Shown here one piece after another: positions 1-8,840 of a stretch of 64,000 nucleotides of DNA (positions are counted from its first letter, which is position 1; each line of letters starts with the position of its first letter). The stretch spans positions 2,046,001 to 2,110,000 of the forward strand of contig NZ_AP025292.1 in the NCBI RefSeq assembly GCF_036492425.1, in the 5' to 3' direction. The notes under the pieces are model-generated. The model did not search any database and was not told where the DNA came from. It was given only the letters and a program-made list of their open reading frames with translations. This DNA is from Persicobacter psychrovividus. GTDB taxonomy: Bacteria; Bacteroidota; Bacteroidia; Cytophagales; Cyclobacteriaceae. The translations under genes were made by a program, and so were the position numbers.

Positions 1-339
1 GACCAACACGGCTACCTTGTTTTTCCACAAGGCATTAATCGAGAAAAATCCCCTTCTGAAATTGGCATCGTCCACCACATCATCATGCACCAGGGTCGCC
101 GTATGCAACAATTCAATCAGTGCAGCACCACGATGCGTCGCTTCTGCCACCTGCCCAACAGTGCCAGCAGACAGAAAAACAAACATCGGCCGCATTTGCT
201 TCCCTTTGCTTTTAATAATAAAGTTGGTGATCGTGTCCAACAATAGCACCTTTGTTTTCATGGATTTTCGGAAATTCTTCTCGAAAACCTTCATGTCTGC
301 AATGATGGGTTGTTGTATATCCTTAAGTGTCAATTCCAT
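1..339 (-). CDS. Polyprenyl synthetase family protein (5' part, runs off the window)
   Basis: The first 113 codons of a trans-isoprenyl diphosphate synthase are visible; the rest lies left of base 1. The first aspartate-rich motif (HDDVVDDA, residues 85-92) follows the helix IELLHTATLV, and the KGKQMRP segment near residue 45 is the usual isopentenyl-diphosphate binding region. By family this enzyme condenses allylic diphosphate with IPP in the cytoplasm to make the long prenyl tail of menaquinone, or a shorter C15/C20 product. Chain length cannot be judged from this part. The ATG at 339 is the only start giving the normal N-terminus. Confidence 0.9.
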   Translation of the reverse strand, partial: MELTLKDIQQPIIADMKVFEKNFRKSMKTKVLLLDTITNFIIKSKGKQMRPMFVFLSAGTVGQVAEATHRGAALIELLHTATLVHDDVVDDANFRRGFFSINALWKNKVAVLV

Positions 340-500
340 ATGTTTGCTTCTCCACAATCGAATTTGTAACAGGACAGACCCACTGTGGGTAATGAATCTA
401 TCTTAAAAAATTACTAATCCTTTGTGGAGTTAATTTTTCTTCCTAAATCAAGGAATAAAAATACGAGCATTATTTACGATAAAAAAACAATAAAGCAATT

Positions 501-1388
501 ATGAACCAAAATCTATTGAAAACCCCTATGAATAAGGAAGATGGAATTAGGCTTGCAGCGCCTGAAGAAGGCTATTTCAATGTGATCGATTACCGTTTTC
601 GGAAAAATAACACCCCGAAGCCGATCATCGTTTTCCTTCACGGATTCAAGGGGTTCAAGGATTGGGGGCATTTCAATGTAATGGCGGACGCCTTTGCCAA
701 TGCTGGTTTTGTGTTTGTTAAAGTAAATGTTTCGCATAACGGGACTTCGCCTGATGCCCCAACAACATTCGTGGACCTCGACGCTTTTGGAAATAATACT
801 TTGAGCATGGAACAGCGTGACTTTCGGGCCACTATCGACTGGCTCTTCAGCGGAAAATGCAGCATTCCGAAAGGGGAAATGGATTTGAGCCAGCTCTTTA
901 TTTTAGGACACAGCCGAGGAGGAGGCGGGGTGATCAATTACGCCTGTGCTGATGAACGTGTGAAAGGAACATGTGCGATGGCGCCTGTGCATTCTTACGA
1001 CAGCAAATGGTCTGAAGAAGGAAAGAAAGCCTGGCAGCAACAGGGGGTGATCTATGTTTATAATGGCCGAACGAAGCAAAATATGCCCCTGAGTTATGAC
1101 ACGGTGCTGGATTACTACGCCAATATCGACCAGCTTGAGGTGCTCAAAAGTGCGAAAAACTGCCCCTCGCCGATCCTGATTATTCATGGCGATGCCGACG
1201 AAACCCTGGCGGTGGAACACCTTGAGGATTTTAAATTCAACAACCCTTTAAGTAAAAAAATGATTATTGAAGGGGCCAATCACGTCTTCGGAGGGAAACA
1301 CCCCTACGAAGGCAATACATTGCCCGAGCACACTGAACTGCTGAAAAATTATGCGACGCAGTTCTTTATGGCCATTGCTGAGAAGTAA
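501..1388 (+). CDS. Alpha/beta hydrolase, dienelactone-hydrolase-like
   Basis: This is a 295-residue cytoplasmic alpha/beta hydrolase with no signal peptide. The oxyanion segment FLHGFKGFKDW lies near residue 45. The nucleophile elbow GHSRGG has Ser138, the acid is in HGDADET near 232, and the histidine is in GANHVFGG near 263. The layout matches prolyl oligopeptidase or dienelactone-hydrolase-like esterases, but the substrate cannot be named. It stands alone, ends at a strong shared terminator and converges on the Crp-type regulator. ATG 501 is used; a second ATG at codon 10 is possible. Confidence 0.8.
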   Translation: MNQNLLKTPMNKEDGIRLAAPEEGYFNVIDYRFRKNNTPKPIIVFLHGFKGFKDWGHFNVMADAFANAGFVFVKVNVSHNGTSPDAPTTFVDLDAFGNNTLSMEQRDFRATIDWLFSGKCSIPKGEMDLSQLFILGHSRGGGGVINYACADERVKGTCAMAPVHSYDSKWSEEGKKAWQQQGVIYVYNGRTKQNMPLSYDTVLDYYANIDQLEVLKSAKNCPSPILIIHGDADETLAVEHLEDFKFNNPLSKKMIIEGANHVFGGKHPYEGNTLPEHTELLKNYATQFFMAIAEK

Positions 1389-1401
1389 AATCAGCCCATA
1401 A

Positions 1402-1437
1402 AAAAACGGCTCAAGATCGAGGTCTTGAGCCGTTTTT
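1402..1437. terminator. Bidirectional intrinsic terminator
   Basis: A near-perfect 15-bp stem (1402-1416 with 1423-1437) surrounds a 6-base loop, with an A-run on the left and a T-run on the right. It can end both the hydrolase on the plus strand and the Crp-type gene on the minus strand. Confidence 0.9.
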
Positions 1438-1454
1438 CTTTGTCAGCCTAACGA

Positions 1455-2138
1455 TCAGCTGTTTTGCAAAGCTTCCAAATCCCTGATCAGGATTCGTCGA
1501 CGATCAAAGGTAATCAGGTTTTTCTCCTTCAATTCATTGAGGATCGTCGTTACCGTCTGCCTCGATGTACCCGTAAGCTTGGCAATGTCTTTATGGGTAA
1601 AGTGGTTTTTTACCATCACTTCATAACCCACTTTTTGCCCTTTTTCTTCCGCCAGGTCTGTCAGGAACTCCACAATACGTGTTCGGGCGTCTTTAAATAC
1701 CAGGGCATCGATTCTGCGTTCGAGCTTCCGCAGCCTGAAACCAATCAGTTTGATCATTTGCAAATTCAACGGCTGATTGGAGCGCATCATCTCCTGCAGG
1801 TCTTCGATACTCATTTTACAAAGCTGAGTATCGTTATCCATCGCTTGCGCAAAGTCTGCACGACGGGTTTCTCCCGCCAGGGCCATCTCGCCAAAGACCT
1901 CTCCCGCACCTAAAATAGCCCGCACAATCTCTTTGCCATCAGCGGTGTACCCACCGATTTTTACGCGCCCCTGAGCAATCAAATAGATTTGATCCGAAGG
2001 ATCTTCCTCCATATATATAAAAGCATCTTTGGCAAACTCATTCAGGCTGTGTTTCTCATCCATCATTGCGGCCTTTCGGGGGCACAAAATCTTGAACAGA
2101 TCAACCTCTTCTAAGTACCAAATTTGACTATCTCCCAT
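1455..2138 (-). CDS. Crp/Fnr family transcriptional regulator
   Basis: This 227-residue regulator has an N-terminal cyclic-nucleotide-binding beta-roll (about residues 10-125, including GEVFGEMALAGE and RRADFAQA), a dimer helix, and a C-terminal winged helix (about 150-225). The recognition helix region is FTHKDIAKLTGTSRQTVTTI. The GEMAL...RRA pattern resembles the phosphate-binding cassette of cAMP-type sensors rather than the Fe-S Cys cluster of Fnr, since no N-terminal cysteine cluster is present. The ligand is not proven. It diverges from no neighbour; the heme A synthase gene lies upstream on the same strand. Confidence 0.88.
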   Translation of the reverse strand: MGDSQIWYLEEVDLFKILCPRKAAMMDEKHSLNEFAKDAFIYMEEDPSDQIYLIAQGRVKIGGYTADGKEIVRAILGAGEVFGEMALAGETRRADFAQAMDNDTQLCKMSIEDLQEMMRSNQPLNLQMIKLIGFRLRKLERRIDALVFKDARTRIVEFLTDLAEEKGQKVGYEVMVKNHFTHKDIAKLTGTSRQTVTTILNELKEKNLITFDRRRILIRDLEALQNS

Positions 2139-2208
2139 GATTTATAAGTTGTATTTCTTCTCTAAAATTACCGATAAAGGTGAACATCTTTATCAACTAC
2201 GTTTTATA

Positions 2209-3321
2209 CTACAAAATCGCCGTTTTTTCTGTATTTATTACTTCAGAATTTGAGGCCTCCCGCGTATTTTTTGTTTTTTCGATCAGTGGGCTACGCAAAC
2301 TGAACAATGAATACAGGGCTGTCAGTAGCACCACTACGGCTACGGCCTGATGAATCACGCCCATAAATACAGGAACATTCATCAATAAGGTACCTATACC
2401 CAAGGCCACCTGAAGAAGAATTATTCCCATCAGTGCATAAACACCCCTGCGCTGTCGGTTGAGCAGGTCGTCGGTTCGATAAGCATAAACACTCATGCCC
2501 ACAATGCCTAAAAACAAGGCTATCCCGAGGTAACGGTGAACAAACTGCACCCCTGCGCCATTGCTCAGGAAATTATTGATCCATGGCGACATTGCCGTTA
2601 CGCTTTCCGCCACCCATCGCTCGCCCATTTTGGGAAAGGTATTGTAAATATGTCCAGCCTTCAGCCCAGCGACAAAAGCACCGTAAATCAGTTGCAGGCC
2701 TATTGCTCCTATAAATACCTTCATCAGGTTACTTGCTTTGCGCTGCTGAGAAAGCACCAGGCTTTTTCGGAACTGATGGTGCTTCACCTGAAGGGCAGTC
2801 CAGAAAATGACCGCCATAGTAATGAGGGCTAAAGAAAAGTGCGCCGCCAGTCGATAATGGCTCACATAAGGCCGATCCACCAAACCTGACTTCACCATAT
2901 ACCAGCCCATGAGTCCTTGCGAAAATCCAAGTGCCAGAATCCATAAACAGCGTTTCATCAGGCCATTTTTCAGTTTACCCATGAGTGCAAAAGCAATAAA
3001 GGGGATGAAAAACACCATGCCTATAACCCTGCCCAACAATCGGTGAATGTATTCCCACCAAAAGATCGACTTGAAATCGGCGAGTTCAAAATGGTAATTG
3101 AGCTTCTGAAATTCTGGGGAGTTTTGATATTTGGCAAATTCGATTTGCCAGGCGGTATCCGTCAGCGGGGGCAGTGTACCCGTAATTGGCCGCCAGTCGG
3201 TCATGGAAAGTCCCGACTGCGTCAGGCGGGTGATTCCCCCGATGACCACCATTAAAAAAATCAGGGCGCAACCTGAGAGCAGCCACCAATAAACGCCTTT
3301 TAGTGAGGTAGATTGATTCAT
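2209..3321 (-). CDS. ctaA: Heme A synthase, COX15/CtaA family
   Basis: This 370-residue polytopic inner-membrane protein oxidises heme O to heme A for aa3-type cytochrome oxidases. About eight membrane helices fall in two four-helix halves. The expected intramembrane heme-ligand histidines are visible at H93 (YIHRLLGR), H155/H161, H262 (VHRYLGIA) and H324 (GVIHQAVA). The N-terminal GGITRLTQSGLSM signature is diagnostic of the COX15 type. The tail after the last helix is short and charged. No cytochrome oxidase subunits are adjacent. ATG 3321 gives the normal N-terminus. Confidence 0.93.
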   Translation of the reverse strand: MNQSTSLKGVYWWLLSGCALIFLMVVIGGITRLTQSGLSMTDWRPITGTLPPLTDTAWQIEFAKYQNSPEFQKLNYHFELADFKSIFWWEYIHRLLGRVIGMVFFIPFIAFALMGKLKNGLMKRCLWILALGFSQGLMGWYMVKSGLVDRPYVSHYRLAAHFSLALITMAVIFWTALQVKHHQFRKSLVLSQQRKASNLMKVFIGAIGLQLIYGAFVAGLKAGHIYNTFPKMGERWVAESVTAMSPWINNFLSNGAGVQFVHRYLGIALFLGIVGMSVYAYRTDDLLNRQRRGVYALMGIILLQVALGIGTLLMNVPVFMGVIHQAVAVVVLLTALYSLFSLRSPLIEKTKNTREASNSEVINTEKTAIL

Positions 3322-3811
3322 GGGAGTGGTTTGTTTGATTGATTAATAATTTGTCTTCAATACAGAGAATCTTTTGTTAAAGGGGCATTCCCTATTTTCT
3401 CTCTGCTATTTTCAACATAAGGGATCATTCAAATGTAGAGCAAAAAAATGAATTTCATCCTTTTTACAGATAGAAAAAAGCCCTTGGCAGGCTAAAAAAT
3501 ATTGATAATGTTCATGTAATTATCTATAAAAAAAACAGGCGAAAAGGGCATCTTTCTCCCCCCACAACCCACAAATAATGGCCAGATATTGCTTTTAACC
3601 GCCGTACTGCCCATCACTTGTCCGCACAGGGATACCGCAGCGCCAACCCTCAGGCCGTAGGGTATATCCCCCTTTTAAACAATCGCCCGTATTGGCGGCT
3701 TATTAAAGCAAAAGAATCAGTCGGTAAAATTTATCTTTGAGAGTAACGCAATCTGATTCTTTGTACTATATTGCGCAAAATCATTTTAATTTAAATTATT
3801 CCAATCACCGA
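3322..3811. other. Intergenic region, divergent promoters
   Basis: This 490-bp region separates divergent ctaA and the spermidine gene. Bases 3732-3739 read TATCTTTG, a good -7 box for the plus-strand gene with about 70 bases of leader. A GC-richer stretch (about 3590-3680) may be structured, but I could not fold it into a known RNA class. No coding region is convincing. Confidence 0.45.
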
Positions 3812-5011
3812 ATGTCAAAAGTTCTTATTATTGGTGCTGGGGGTGTGGGTAATGTCGTAGCTAAAAAGTGCGCCATGCTTCCAGAGGTTTTCAGCGAAAT
3901 TATGCTTGCAAGCCGTACTAAATCCAAATGCGATAAAATTGCATCAGAAATCAAAAATCAAACCGTTCGTACGGCGCAGGTCGATGCCGACAACGTGCCA
4001 GAATTGGTGGCTTTGATCAATGGTTTCAAACCTTTTATGGTGATCAATGTCGCGCTGCCATACCAGGATTTAACCATCATGGATGCATGTTTGGAAACAG
4101 GTGTTCACTATATGGACACCGCCAATTATGAGCCTAAGGATGTTGCCAAGTTTGAATACAGCTGGCAATGGGCGTATCAGGATCGATTCAAGGAAAAAGG
4201 CTTGATGGCCTTGTTGGGCTGCGGTTTCGACCCAGGCGTAACGGGTGTTTATACGGCTTATGCGGCCAAGCACCATATTGATGAAATCGAGTATTTGGAT
4301 ATCGTGGACTGTAATGCGGGCGATCACGGCAAAGCATTTGCGACGAATTTCAACCCTGAAATCAATATTCGTGAGATTACCCAAAAGGGGCGTTATTACG
4401 AAAATGGCGAGTGGGTGGAAACCGAACCTTTGGAATTCCACAAACCTATCGACTACCCGAACATCGGTGACCGCGAGTCTTACTTGTTGTATCATGAAGA
4501 GCTGGAGTCGTTGGTGAAGAACTTCCCAACCATCAAACGTGCGCGTTTCTGGATGACTTTCGGGCAGGAGTACATCAAGCACCTTGAGGTATTGCAAAAT
4601 GTTGGTATGACCAGCATTGAGCCTATTCAGTTTCAGGGACAAGAGATTATTCCTTTGGAATTCCTGAAAGCGCTATTGCCTGAGCCTTCTTCTTTGGGAG
4701 AAAACTATGAAGGGGAAACCTCTATTGGTTGCCAGATCAAAGGAAAGAAAGACGGCAAAGATCAGACTTATTATGTATGGAATAACTGTTCGCACCAGGC
4801 GGCTTACGATGAAGTTGGCGGACAAGGTGTAGCTTACACAACGGGTGTTCCTGCGATGATCGGTGCCATGATGATGATTACCGGAGAGTGGATGAAAGCA
4901 GGGGTTTACAATGTGGAAGAATTCAACCCTGACCCTTTTATGGAAATGCTGAACAAGCATGGTTTGCCTTGGAACGAAAAAGTAGGATTGACACTCCCTC
5001 ACGAGTATTAA
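3812..5011 (+). CDS. Carboxy(nor)spermidine dehydrogenase, saccharopine dehydrogenase family
   Basis: This 399-residue enzyme has an N-terminal NAD(P) Rossmann motif (IIGAGGVGN, residues 5-13) and a saccharopine-dehydrogenase C-terminal domain. In the known pathway it joins aspartate semialdehyde to putrescine or diaminopropane, giving carboxyspermidine or carboxynorspermidine. The assignment rests on the family pattern and on the next gene, a carboxynorspermidine-decarboxylase homologue. The ATG at 3812 is preferred over an upstream TTG (3737), which overlaps the -7 box and adds 25 atypical residues. A terminator lies between it and its partner gene. Confidence 0.87.
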   Translation: MSKVLIIGAGGVGNVVAKKCAMLPEVFSEIMLASRTKSKCDKIASEIKNQTVRTAQVDADNVPELVALINGFKPFMVINVALPYQDLTIMDACLETGVHYMDTANYEPKDVAKFEYSWQWAYQDRFKEKGLMALLGCGFDPGVTGVYTAYAAKHHIDEIEYLDIVDCNAGDHGKAFATNFNPEINIREITQKGRYYENGEWVETEPLEFHKPIDYPNIGDRESYLLYHEELESLVKNFPTIKRARFWMTFGQEYIKHLEVLQNVGMTSIEPIQFQGQEIIPLEFLKALLPEPSSLGENYEGETSIGCQIKGKKDGKDQTYYVWNNCSHQAAYDEVGGQGVAYTTGVPAMIGAMMMITGEWMKAGVYNVEEFNPDPFMEMLNKHGLPWNEKVGLTLPHEY

Positions 5012-5032
5012 TTCTTTGCTTAACAATATTTC

Positions 5033-5067
5033 AGGGACTGAGCCAATGTGCTTAGTCCCTTTTTTTG
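5033..5067 (+). terminator. Terminator between the two spermidine genes
   Basis: The stem AGGGACT (5033-5039) with AGTCCCT (5054-5060) is followed by seven T residues. It lies inside the apparent two-gene unit, so the decarboxylase probably depends on read-through or on its own promoter in 5068-5114. Confidence 0.75.
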
Positions 5068-5114
5068 TGCCCACAAGCGGACGATCGTCCTGCCCACTGA
5101 TAACGCTTTAACAA

Positions 5115-6254
5115 ATGAATGACAATCTATTAGACCAAATTCCGAGCCCCTGTTTTGTACTCGAAGAGGTTAAGCTACGAAAAAATCTCGCTGCTATTCG
5201 CCATATTATGGATCAGGCAGGCGTAGAGTTTATTGTTGCTTTTAAGGGCTATGCCATGTGGTCGACTTTCCCCATCCTGCGGGAATACATCAATACTTCA
5301 ACGGCCAGCTCGCTGCATGAGGCACGGCTTTGTTTCGAGGAGATGAAAAACAAGGCGCACACCTACGCCCCTATTTATGCGCCTGAGGAAATTGATGAAA
5401 TCCTCTCCTATTCGTCGCATATTACCTTCAACTCCATGAATCAGCTAAAAGCTTATGCCCAAAAAGCACAGGACGCAAAGGTTTCTGTTGGCATACGCGT
5501 CAATCCAGAATATGCTGAAATTGAAACGGATCTATATAATCCTGCCTCACCCAACAGCAGGCTGGGCATCAGAAAAGAAAATTTGCCTGCCCAGCTGCCT
5601 GATGTGGTGAAGGGGCTGCATTTCCATGCCCTTTGCGAAAACGACAGCTATACTACGGAAAAGGTCACCCATGCTTTTGAAGAACGCTTCGGCCAGTATT
5701 TCAGTCAGCTCGAATGGGTGAATTTCGGTGGTGGACATTTAGTGACCAAGGAGGGTTACCAAAAGGAGCATCTGATTGCGGTACTGAAAAAATTTCGGGC
5801 AAAATACCCTCACCTGAAAGTTTACCTCGAACCAGGGAGCGCATTTGGCTGGCAAACGGGTTTTCTGAAAAGTACCGTGCTGGATATTGTAGAAAATGGC
5901 AGTGCATCCACGGCCATGATGAACATTTCCTTTACCGCCCATATGCCCGACTGCCTCGAAATGCCTTATCGACCAGAGATTCGCAACGCACATGAAAACA
6001 ATGAGGCCCCCTACCATTACCGCATTGGCGGAGGCAGCTGCCTTGCGGGGGATTTCATGGAAAGCTATGGTTTTGATGCCCCCCTGAACATTGGGGATCA
6101 CCTCATTTTTGAGGACATGATCCACTACACGATGGTAAAAACGACCACCTTCAATGGTGTACAACACCCCTCAATAGGAATTATTGATCAGGAAGGGAAA
6201 TTCCGACTGGTGCGTAAATTCGGCTTTGAAGATTATAAAAACCGCTTGTCATAA
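5115..6254 (+). CDS. nspC: Carboxy(nor)spermidine decarboxylase
   Basis: This 379-residue fold-III PLP decarboxylase belongs to the alanine racemase-like family. It removes the carboxyl group of carboxyspermidine or carboxynorspermidine to give the triamine. The PLP lysine is K44 in VAFKGYAMW. HFHALCEN near residue 175 and the glycine-rich phosphate site near 200 and 236 follow, and GGGSCLAGD near 308 carries the active-site Cys and Asp from the partner subunit. Length and N-terminus match the family. In many Bacteroidota this pair makes spermidine; which triamine is made here cannot be read from sequence. A weak hairpin without T-run follows at 6272-6297. Confidence 0.92.
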   Translation: MNDNLLDQIPSPCFVLEEVKLRKNLAAIRHIMDQAGVEFIVAFKGYAMWSTFPILREYINTSTASSLHEARLCFEEMKNKAHTYAPIYAPEEIDEILSYSSHITFNSMNQLKAYAQKAQDAKVSVGIRVNPEYAEIETDLYNPASPNSRLGIRKENLPAQLPDVVKGLHFHALCENDSYTTEKVTHAFEERFGQYFSQLEWVNFGGGHLVTKEGYQKEHLIAVLKKFRAKYPHLKVYLEPGSAFGWQTGFLKSTVLDIVENGSASTAMMNISFTAHMPDCLEMPYRPEIRNAHENNEAPYHYRIGGGSCLAGDFMESYGFDAPLNIGDHLIFEDMIHYTMVKTTTFNGVQHPSIGIIDQEGKFRLVRKFGFEDYKNRLS

Positions 6255-6393
6255 AAGCGGTCTGTTACTCAAGCCTCAGTGAACTATCGCTGAGGCTCGA
6301 CCTTCTACTGTTGTAGATGTTTTCAATTCTGCCTAACTTTAGGCCATACGAACCTGTGACTTCTGCTTGTTTTTCAACTAAAAACATCAGATT

Positions 6394-7107
6394 ATGATAA
6401 AACCAGCCTATTTCATTTTATGCTTCTTGCTGTCTATCGCAAATGCTTTTGGACAAACATCAGAAGGGATATTTTTGAGTTTCGAGTCCTTTGTCAGTGG
6501 AACGCCAGACCTCCCAATTCAACAGTTGGATCACGCCAGTAAGGAAGCGGTCAACTACCTCTCCATCAACGCTTCGGGGGTTATTGAAAAAATCAACTAT
6601 ACTGCCGCTGGAGAAAGTAAAAACCTGAATATTGAAAGTATTTTCGCTATCGCCATCAATGGTCGCCAATATATAAAGGCGGAAGGATTCGGAAAGAAAA
6701 CAGGAAAGAGGAAGCACATTCTATTAAGTAAACTTTATGGCACCAACTGCCCACTGATGTCCTACACCATTGCAGAAGCCCCAAAGGCCAGCAGAAATGG
6801 CGGTGGCCCGAGTGTTGGTTTAGGCATGGGCGCCATGAGTATGGGTGGTATGGGCGGCAGCATGATGGGGACGGGCATCAGTTCAGGTGGCGGAAATAAC
6901 CCGCCTGCAATGTACAACCGATCGATAAAAAAGATCACGTTCTGCCTCGACACTCAAACAGGCGAGATTATCAATCGGACACAAAACCCCAAAAAAATAA
7001 TCAAGCGACTGAAAAAAATTGACCCAAGCCTCAAAGGGAAGAAAATTACCAAAGAGAATTTGGATTTATATCTGAATGATTTTCAGGCGCAGTATATGTC
7101 AAAATAA
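6394..7107 (+). CDS. Exported protein with Gly/Met-rich linker, function unknown
   Basis: This 237-residue protein has a signal peptide ending near residue 21 (NAFGQ). A globular part of about 120 residues follows, then a Gly/Met/Ser-rich stretch at about 136-172 with repeated MGG and GMG units. A basic C-terminal segment of about 60 residues (KKIIKRLKKIDPSLKGKK) ends the protein. The low-complexity stretch looks like a flexible surface linker. I do not recognise the family. It stands alone between the spermidine genes and pepD, facing pepD across a terminator. Confidence 0.65.
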   Translation: MIKPAYFILCFLLSIANAFGQTSEGIFLSFESFVSGTPDLPIQQLDHASKEAVNYLSINASGVIEKINYTAAGESKNLNIESIFAIAINGRQYIKAEGFGKKTGKRKHILLSKLYGTNCPLMSYTIAEAPKASRNGGGPSVGLGMGAMSMGGMGGSMMGTGISSGGGNNPPAMYNRSIKKITFCLDTQTGEIINRTQNPKKIIKRLKKIDPSLKGKKITKENLDLYLNDFQAQYMSK

Positions 7108-7110
7108 AAA

Positions 7111-7140
7111 AAAGCGCACCCTTGAAAAAGAATGCGCTTT
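7111..7140. terminator. Bidirectional terminator
   Basis: The stem AAAGCGCA (7111-7118) with TGCGCTTT (7133-7140) has a long A-run to its left. It is therefore a clear terminator for the minus-strand pepD, and a weaker one for the plus strand. Confidence 0.8.
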
Positions 7141-7161
7141 CCATTTTATCGCTAAAATTGA

Positions 7162-8625
7162 TTATCCTTTAACAGGGATATCTTTCAAAATCGCCAATAA
7201 GTAATCGTAGAAGCGGGTTACTGTGCCAATTTCTACCATTTCATCTGGTGAGTGTGGATTTTTGATCGTTGGTCCAAAAGATACCATGTCCAAGCCAGGG
7301 TAAGCTTCGCCAATAATACCACATTCCAAACCAGCGTGAACCGCATTTACCACAGCTGCTCTGCCGAACTGCTTTTCAAACAAGCTTTCCATTTCCTTCA
7401 ATACCGCTGAACTTGGGTTTGGTGCCCAGCCAGGATAAGAACCTTCATGAACAACTTTACAGCCCATCAATCGGAAAGGTGCGCCTACTGAACGTGCGAT
7501 ATCATCTTTGGCAGTATCTACCGAAGAACGTTGCAAGGTCAATACTTCAAATTGACCATCCTTGATATTCACCTGTGCCAGGTTTGTGGAAGTTTCCACC
7601 AATCCTTCGATGTCGTTAGACATGCGGATAACGCCATTAGGGCAAGCCTGAATTGCGTTCAGCAATTGCTCCTGGAATTTGGCAGTCATCACCTGTGCAG
7701 GGTTGTTGACTTCTTCCACAGCAATTTCTACCAACGGATCTGCTTTAGAATATTCTGATTTGAAAATCGCTTCCATTTCAGCAACATGCTGTTTGAAATC
7801 TGCTGCTTTGTTGGCTAAAACTGAAACCACTGCAAAAGACTCGCGAGGGATCGCATTACGCAGGCTACCACCTTCGATTTCGCTAACAAGCAAACCATAA
7901 GTTTTGTTGGTCAACCACAACAGGCGATTCATCAATTTGTTGGCATTACCGCGTCCCAAATGAATTTCCCCACCAGAGTGACCGCCTTTCAGGCCGCGCA
8001 ATGACAAGCGGAAAGATTTGTAACCTGCAGGTAATTCCTCCTGATCGTAAGTTGCCGTTACGGTAGTATCTACACCACCAGCACAACCGATCGTCAATTC
8101 CCCTTCGTCTTCCGTATCAAGGTTCAACAAAATGGTCGCATCCAAAAGGCCACTTTCCAAACCAAAAGCACCTGTCATCCCCGTTTCTTCGTCGATGGTG
8201 TACAAGCACTCAATTGGACCATGAACCAAAGATTTGTCTGCAAGAACGGTCATCATAGTCGCAACACCAATACCGTTATCAGCACCCAAAGTTGTTCCTT
8301 TAGCTTTCACCCATTCGCCATCAATAAAAGACTGAATGCCTTGCGTATCGAAGTCGAAATCTGTATCTGCATTTTTTTGGCAAACCATATCAATATGTGA
8401 TTGCAAAACGACCGTCTGGCGATTTTCCATACCTGCTGAAGCAGGTTTTTTCATAATGATGTTACCGATTTTATCTTGGAAGGCTTCAATGCCATGTTCT
8501 TTTGCGAAATCCAACAAGAATGCAATCACTTTCTCTTCTTTTTTAGAAGGGCGTGGCACTGCATTTAGGGCTTCAAAGTTTGTCCAAAGCGCTTTAGGCT
8601 CCAGATTCATCACATCCTGATTCAT
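7162..8625 (-). CDS. pepD: Aminoacyl-histidine dipeptidase (M20 family)
   Basis: This 487-residue cytosolic Zn dipeptidase (carnosinase-type, PepD) releases amino acids from dipeptides such as Xaa-His. The metal-site motifs are HIDMVCQK near residue 79, the bridging Asp in LGADNGIG near 117, the catalytic Glu pair in DEETGMTG near 148, and Asp in LNLDTEDEG near 172. A C-terminal His in NAVHAGLECG is near 435. A lid/dimerisation domain is inserted in the middle. ATG 8625 fits the family start; the TTG at 8664 would add 13 residues. Confidence 0.93.
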   Translation of the reverse strand: MNQDVMNLEPKALWTNFEALNAVPRPSKKEEKVIAFLLDFAKEHGIEAFQDKIGNIIMKKPASAGMENRQTVVLQSHIDMVCQKNADTDFDFDTQGIQSFIDGEWVKAKGTTLGADNGIGVATMMTVLADKSLVHGPIECLYTIDEETGMTGAFGLESGLLDATILLNLDTEDEGELTIGCAGGVDTTVTATYDQEELPAGYKSFRLSLRGLKGGHSGGEIHLGRGNANKLMNRLLWLTNKTYGLLVSEIEGGSLRNAIPRESFAVVSVLANKAADFKQHVAEMEAIFKSEYSKADPLVEIAVEEVNNPAQVMTAKFQEQLLNAIQACPNGVIRMSNDIEGLVETSTNLAQVNIKDGQFEVLTLQRSSVDTAKDDIARSVGAPFRLMGCKVVHEGSYPGWAPNPSSAVLKEMESLFEKQFGRAAVVNAVHAGLECGIIGEAYPGLDMVSFGPTIKNPHSPDEMVEIGTVTRFYDYLLAILKDIPVKG

Positions 8626-8789
8626 ATTCTTGTTATTTGTGTTGATTAATGTCTGGGCCTTCAAAAATGAGCCCCTGACACTGCAAATTACGATTTTTTC
8701 GTTTGCTCCCCTAATTATCTAAAGAGGTTTATGCGCTTCACTTTATCAGGCGCAATGTCCACGCCAAAAGTAAAATGAAGGTATAAAAA

Positions 8790-8819
8790 AACACCCACCT
8801 GAATCATCAAGTGGGTGTT
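8790..8819 (-). terminator. Terminator of the coiled-coil protein gene
   Basis: A perfect 9-bp stem AACACCCAC/GTGGGTGTT is followed on the minus strand by seven T residues. Confidence 0.9.
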
Positions 8820-8840
8820 CATCTGCTTTTTAAGGCCTGA

